Shown piece after piece: positions 22,769 to 26,227 of a stretch of DNA of 26,227 nt. Origin of the DNA: Peptostreptococcaceae bacterium. Lineage in GTDB: Bacteria > Bacillota > Clostridia > Peptostreptococcales > Peptostreptococcaceae. The number at the start of each line of letters is the position of its first letter. Positions within the stretch are counted from its first letter, which is position 1. The DNA is taken from assembly GCA_029983575.1 (NCBI GenBank), contig JASBZE010000015.1:1-26227 (forward strand), read 5' to 3'. The notes beneath the pieces are model-generated. The model was not told where the DNA came from, made no database searches, and was given only the letters and a program-made list of their open reading frames with translations. A program made the translations under genes and the position numbers.

Positions 22769-23818
22769 CTATACGATTATTCCTCCTCCAACAAGGTACT
22801 TCCCGTCGTAAAATACGATGGATTGTCCCTTTGTCGCAGCTCTTTGAGGTGTTTCGAACTTTATGTTGAAACTATCCTCTCCATCTCTGTATACCTTAGC
22901 CTTTGCAGGTTTTGCGCTGTACCTGATTTTTGCCTCTACTTCAAGTGGATAACTCACTTCATCTTTATCAAATTCAACGAAATTTACGCCCTTAGCTTTG
23001 ACCTCGTCGTTAAATAGATCCTCGTTTGAGCCGAGTACGACACTGTTGTTTTTATCGTTTATATCTATTACGTACATCGGCTTTCCAAATGCTATTCCAA
23101 GCCCTTTTCTTTGACCTATGGTATAGTTTATTATCCCCTTGTGATCACCCAGTACATTACCTTTTTTATCCATAAATTTTCCAGCCGAAACTTTTTTATC
23201 GCTGTACGTTTTTATGAATTTAATATAGTCATTATCTGGTATGAAGCAAATATCCTGACTTTCTGGTTTATTATAAACCTCAAGCCCAATTTTTTTAGCT
23301 ATGGATCTTATCTGTTCCTTATTGTACTTACCTATTGGAAAAAGTGTGTGCCTTAGTTTTTCCTGGTTTAAATTATAAAGTACATAGGTCTGATCTTTTT
23401 CATCAAAATCAGACTTTTTAATCCTCAATTTTCCGTCTTGACCTTCTTCTACATTTGCGTAGTGCCCAGTGGCTATGTACTCACAACCAAGTTCTTTTGC
23501 CTTGTCGTAAAGCATTCCAAACTTTATTTTTTTGTTGCATAGAACACATGGATTTGGAGTCTTTCCCTCAAAATATGAATCCATGAAGTAATCTACTATA
23601 TCTCCTTTGAAAGTATCTTCAAAATCGATTACTATATGTTTTATTCCAAGGGTATCAGCTACCTTTTTTGCATCAATGGCTATGTCTTCTACATCTTGTG
23701 TTTTATCCTTCCACAGCCTCATAGTAGCTCCTATAACCTCATATCCCTGCTCTTGAAGAAGGTAGGCAGCTACCGAGCTGTCTACCCCTCCACTCATTCC
23801 TAATAAAACTTTTTTCAT
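22769..23818 (-). CDS. mnmA: tRNA-specific 2-thiouridylase MnmA
   Basis: The enzyme adenylates U34 of tRNA-Lys, -Glu and -Gln and replaces O2 with sulfur from a persulfide. The 349-residue protein has the PP-loop 'GMSGGVDSSVAAYLL' at 7-21. A CxxC pair lies in 'NPCVLCNKKIKFG' (C91, C94), and the second catalytic cysteine C191 is in 'ESQDICFIPDNDY'. The end is the C-terminal beta-barrel ('QRAATKGQSIVFYDGKYLVGGGII'). GAGGAAG lies 7 bases before the ATG. The start overlaps the nifU stop codon by one base (TAATG), so translation is coupled. Being last in an iscR-nifS-nifU operon, it is placed to receive sulfur from the NifS cysteine desulfurase. Length is typical. Confidence 0.97.
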   Translation of the reverse strand: MKKVLLGMSGGVDSSVAAYLLQEQGYEVIGATMRLWKDKTQDVEDIAIDAKKVADTLGIKHIVIDFEDTFKGDIVDYFMDSYFEGKTPNPCVLCNKKIKFGMLYDKAKELGCEYIATGHYANVEEGQDGKLRIKKSDFDEKDQTYVLYNLNQEKLRHTLFPIGKYNKEQIRSIAKKIGLEVYNKPESQDICFIPDNDYIKFIKTYSDKKVSAGKFMDKKGNVLGDHKGIINYTIGQRKGLGIAFGKPMYVIDINDKNNSVVLGSNEDLFNDEVKAKGVNFVEFDKDEVSYPLEVEAKIRYSAKPAKAKVYRDGEDSFNIKFETPQRAATKGQSIVFYDGKYLVGGGIIV

Positions 23819-24258
23819 TATTCTTCCTCGTCTCCATGATCGTGGGCATCATCAAATTCATAGCCCTCTAACTCTGGAATTACGATGTTATTTTTTTGAG
23901 CATAATCAATTAAAGCTGCTTTAACGGCTTGCTCTGCTAAAACAGAACAGTGCATTTTCACTGGTGGTAATCCGTCTAGAGCCTCAGCAACCGCCTTATT
24001 TGTAAGTTCTAATGCTTCTTTTATAGTCTTTCCCTTTATCATCTCTGTTGCCATTGATGAAGTCGCTATAGCTGAACCACATCCAAATGTCTTAAACTTT
24101 ACGTCTTTGATAATTTGGTTATCATCTACGTCAAGGTATATCCTCATTATGTCGCCACATTGTGGATTACCAACTTCACCAACTCCGCTTGCGTTTTCAA
24201 TTGTTCCCATATTTCTAGGATTCATAAAATGATCCATTACTTTTTCACTGTATTGCAT
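23818..24258 (-). CDS. nifU: Iron-sulfur cluster scaffold NifU/IscU
   Basis: IscU-type scaffolds assemble [2Fe-2S] and [4Fe-4S] clusters with sulfur from a cysteine desulfurase. The 146-residue protein keeps the three ligand cysteines, C34 (NPQCGD), C60 (FGCGSAIATSS) and C104 (KMHCSVLAEQA), together with Asp 36. It lacks the C-terminal Nfu domain and ferredoxin region of classical NifU, so it is the short clostridial type. After the fold it has an acidic, His-containing tail ('DDAHDHGDEEE'). GAGGTG precedes the ATG by 5 bases. It lies 90 bases after nifS and overlaps mnmA by one base. No hscA, hscB or fdx is present in the cluster. Confidence 0.96.
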   Translation of the reverse strand: MQYSEKVMDHFMNPRNMGTIENASGVGEVGNPQCGDIMRIYLDVDDNQIIKDVKFKTFGCGSAIATSSMATEMIKGKTIKEALELTNKAVAEALDGLPPVKMHCSVLAEQAVKAALIDYAQKNNIVIPELEGYEFDDAHDHGDEEE

Positions 24259-24348
24259 ATTAACACCTCATCATATTATTTTAAACTTAATTTACAAAAC
24301 TTTTTTATACATTTACAAAATACATTTAATTTATAAAAATATATTTAT

Positions 24349-25545
24349 TTACTTAACTTCTCCGCTAGCCTTTGCAGATTCATATAGAGGAGACATATCC
24401 CTTAGTCTTTGAACAATCTTTGGAAGATTTTCAATTACGTAATCTACATCTTCTTCTGTAGTGAAGTCCCCTATTGTCAATCTCAATGATCCATGGGCTA
24501 TCTCATGTTCTAGTCCAATTGCCAAAAGAACGTGTGAAGGATCTAGTGAACCTGAAGTACAAGCTGATCCTGAAGAGCCACTTATTCCAAGGTGATCAAG
24601 TAAAAGTAACATACCTTCTCCCTCGATGTACTTAAATGCAAAGTTTGCATTTCCTGGATGTCTATCTGTTCTATGACCATTTATCTTAGTATAAGGTATT
24701 GCCTTTTCTATACCGTCGATCAACTTATCCCTTAGTCTAGTAAGTTTTTCTACGTGCTCTTTAAAGTTAACTCTAGCAAGTTCTGCGGCCTTACCAAAAC
24801 CAACTATACCAGGTATGTTTTCTGTACCCGCTCTCTTTTTCCTTTCTTGAGCTCCACCGTGAATTAGGTTGTCTATCATTACTCCCTTTCTGATGTAAAG
24901 AGCCCCTACACCCTTTGGTCCGTATATCTTGTGTGAAGACATACTCATCATATCTATACCAAGATCTTTGACATTTATTTCAACATTTCCTAAAGCTTGA
25001 ACCGCATCTGTGTGGAACAGTATCTTATGTTTCTTAGCTATTTCAGCTATTTCCTTAATTGGTTCTATAGTTCCTATTTCATTGTTAACAAACATAATAG
25101 TAATTAGGATTGTTTCGTCTTTAATTGCATTTTCAAGATCTTCAAGGCTAATTTTACCGTCTTGATCTACATCTAGGTAAGTAACCTCAAAGCCATGAGT
25201 TTTCTCAAGATACTCAAGAGTATGAAGTATAGCATGGTGCTCAATTTTTGAAGTTATTATGTGATTACCTTTCTTCCTATTTTTGAAAGCTGCACCTTCC
25301 AAAGCCCAGTTATCACTTTCTGATCCACCTGCTGTGAAGTATACTTCTTGTGGATCTGCTCCGATAAGTGCTGCCACTCTTTCTCTAGCTTGATCTAGAG
25401 CCTGTTTGGCTTCTTTACCGTAAGAGTATATACTTGACGCATTACCAAAACCTTCTGTGAAATATGGTAACATTTCATCTACTACTTCTTGTTTAGCTGG
25501 TGTAGTTGCTGAATAATCCATGTAAATTCTTTTGCTTTTTTCCAT
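24349..25545 (-). CDS. nifS: Cysteine desulfurase NifS/IscS
   Basis: This PLP enzyme converts cysteine to alanine and gives a persulfide for Fe-S clusters and thio-tRNA. The 398-residue protein has 'MDYSATTPA' at the start, the PLP-ring His 103/104 in 'KIEHHAILH', the Schiff-base Lys 206 in 'SMSSHKIYGPKGVG', and the catalytic Cys 329 in 'SGSACTSGS'. The length and long Cys loop place it in the IscS/NifS class I group. GGAG lies 9 bases before the ATG. It sits between iscR (45-base gap) and nifU, the usual iscR-nifS-nifU-mnmA layout. The short C-terminal extension (SAKASGEVK) is typical. Confidence 0.97.
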   Translation of the reverse strand: MEKSKRIYMDYSATTPAKQEVVDEMLPYFTEGFGNASSIYSYGKEAKQALDQARERVAALIGADPQEVYFTAGGSESDNWALEGAAFKNRKKGNHIITSKIEHHAILHTLEYLEKTHGFEVTYLDVDQDGKISLEDLENAIKDETILITIMFVNNEIGTIEPIKEIAEIAKKHKILFHTDAVQALGNVEINVKDLGIDMMSMSSHKIYGPKGVGALYIRKGVMIDNLIHGGAQERKKRAGTENIPGIVGFGKAAELARVNFKEHVEKLTRLRDKLIDGIEKAIPYTKINGHRTDRHPGNANFAFKYIEGEGMLLLLDHLGISGSSGSACTSGSLDPSHVLLAIGLEHEIAHGSLRLTIGDFTTEEDVDYVIENLPKIVQRLRDMSPLYESAKASGEVK

Positions 25546-25590
25546 TTAATCCATCTCCATCTCTTAATAGTTATTATAAAGCTTAACGAT

Positions 25591-26049
25591 TTAATGTTTT
25601 GTTAAGCCATCAGTAATATCGTTCACGTGCTCGTCAGTTCCCTCAATATAGTCGTCGACCATATCCTGTAAGGTTATAGAGTCTACAACCGCCTCCATAC
25701 TCTTTTGAAGTCTCGTCCAAACACCCTTGGTAGCACAAGAATTGGAGTTCTCACATAGATCCTCATCCATCTGACAATCCGTTATCTTTAAATTACCTTC
25801 CAATACCCTAAGAATATTTCCCACTGTAATCTCACTAGGTTTTTTATATAGAAAGTAACCTCCTTGAGCTCCTCTAACGCTTCTTACAAGTTCAGCCTTT
25901 TTTAGCGCCGAAAATATTTGTTCAAGATATTGATCAGATATTTTTTGCCTCTCAGCTATCAATTTAAGTGGTATAGGTTCATTTCCATCATGAAGGGCTA
26001 AGTCGAACATAGCCTTAAGACCATACCTTCCTCTTGTTGAAAGCTTCAT
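25591..26049 (-). CDS. iscR: Rrf2-family regulator, IscR type
   Basis: IscR senses Fe-S cluster status with its own [2Fe-2S] cluster and represses isc genes. The 152-residue protein begins 'MKLSTRGRYGLKAMFDLALHDG', the family signature, and has the winged helix ('IPLKLIAERQKISDQYLEQIFSALKKAELVRSVRGAQGGYFL') and 'ITVGNILRVLEGNL'. Three cysteines in 'CQMDEDLCENSNSC' can hold a cluster; the first interval is one residue longer than in E. coli IscR. This distinguishes it from the cysteine-lacking CymR. The ATG at 26049 is preferred over a GTG three codons earlier, which overlaps the GAGGTG ribosome site. It heads the operon and its promoter carries the expected operator. Confidence 0.93.
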   Translation of the reverse strand: MKLSTRGRYGLKAMFDLALHDGNEPIPLKLIAERQKISDQYLEQIFSALKKAELVRSVRGAQGGYFLYKKPSEITVGNILRVLEGNLKITDCQMDEDLCENSNSCATKGVWTRLQKSMEAVVDSITLQDMVDDYIEGTDEHVNDITDGLTKH

Positions 26050-26071
26050 AGCTATCACCTCACTATCTCAT

Positions 26072-26145
26072 CTAATCCCGACAATCCATACCGAATAACT
26101 CGGGATTTACAATTTAATTGTATAATACCCGAGTAATTTTGTCAA
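26072..26145 (-). promoter_or_regulatory. iscR operon promoter and multi-half-site operator
   Basis: On the minus strand TTGACA (26145-26140), a 17-base spacer and TACAAT (26122-26117) form a strong promoter. It is enclosed by an inverted repeat ACTCGGG/CCCGAGT (26098-26104 and 26128-26134), with a further perfect 15-base palindrome TACAATT-A-AATTGTA (26108-26122) over the -10. Downstream two more half-sites, TTCGGTAT (about 26087-26094) and TCGGGAT (about 26074-26080), follow in the transcript. ACTCGGGTAT resembles the half-site of E. coli type-1 IscR sites (AGTCGGGTAT). Autorepression by IscR is inferred. Confidence 0.8.
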
Positions 26146-26227
26146 CAATCATATATCATATTTTTATTTAGATTCTCTTAGTTGTCAAGACATATGTTAC
26201 ACCTACCACAAAAAAATACAGTTTTTT

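Noticed and set aside
24259..24348. Short repeats (ATTTACAAAA-like) between nifS and nifU as an operator
   Set aside because: Two A+T-rich 10-mers in a 90-base gap of strongly biased composition are not distinguishable from chance, and no promoter accompanies them.
26165..26188. Second upstream TTGACA as a further iscR promoter
   Set aside because: TTGACA is present at 26188-26183 on the minus strand, but no acceptable -10 lies 16-18 bases downstream.
1..26227. CRISPR array, transposon, prophage, tRNA or rRNA
   Set aside because: No regularly spaced repeats, transposase or integrase motifs, terminal inverted repeats, or tRNA/rRNA sequences were seen; gene content is all housekeeping or metabolic.

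Overview
The window reads as an ordinary chromosomal segment of a low-GC, anaerobic-type Firmicute, most likely a Tissierellia/Peptoniphilaceae-like coccus (Anaerococcus, Peptoniphilus and relatives). That placement is inferred from the A+T-rich DNA, strong AGGAGG-type ribosome binding sites, TTGACA-N17-TATAAT promoters, a T-box upstream of alaS, RNase J, ScpAB and a clostridial alaS-ireB-ruvX neighbourhood. I cannot name the species. Almost every gene lies on the minus strand; only the DUF457-type membrane protein at 9742-10509 is on the plus strand.

Layout, in minus-strand order from the right edge. (1) An iron-sulfur/tRNA-thiolation operon, iscR-nifS-nifU-mnmA (26049 to 22769), starts from a consensus promoter covered by a nested-palindrome operator and ends in a clear terminator. 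(2) A complete mannitol PTS operon, mtlA-mtlR-mtlF-mtlD (22635 to 17335), follows. (3) A T-box riboswitch with a GCA (Ala) specifier controls alaS, followed by ireB, a large signal-peptide/polytopic membrane protein I do not recognise, and ruvX (17300 to 11342). (4) A Fur-family repressor gene (11205 to 10729) has a 16-bp perfect palindrome at its start of transcription. It converges on the DUF457 gene across a bidirectional terminator.

(5) RNase J (9556 to 7748) is followed by a site-2 protease homologue, the condensin subunits scpA and scpB, and an M17 leucyl aminopeptidase; the last four are tightly packed or overlapping. (6) A lone EamA/DMT-family transporter has its own terminator. (7) A ferrous-iron uptake operon, feoA-feoA-feoB plus a small Cys-rich membrane protein (2986 to 138), has a consensus promoter with a palindrome just inside the transcript and a terminator. 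At the far left a second consensus promoter fires out of the window.

Functionally, three blocks concern iron: Feo import, a Fur-type sensor, and Fe-S cluster assembly under IscR feeding sulfur to tRNA thiolation by MnmA. I found no CRISPR array, transposase, prophage, tRNA or rRNA, and no convincing new multi-gene system. The least explained items are the membrane protein between ireB and ruvX, the multi-half-site operator of iscR, and the repeats in the mtlA-mtlR gap.
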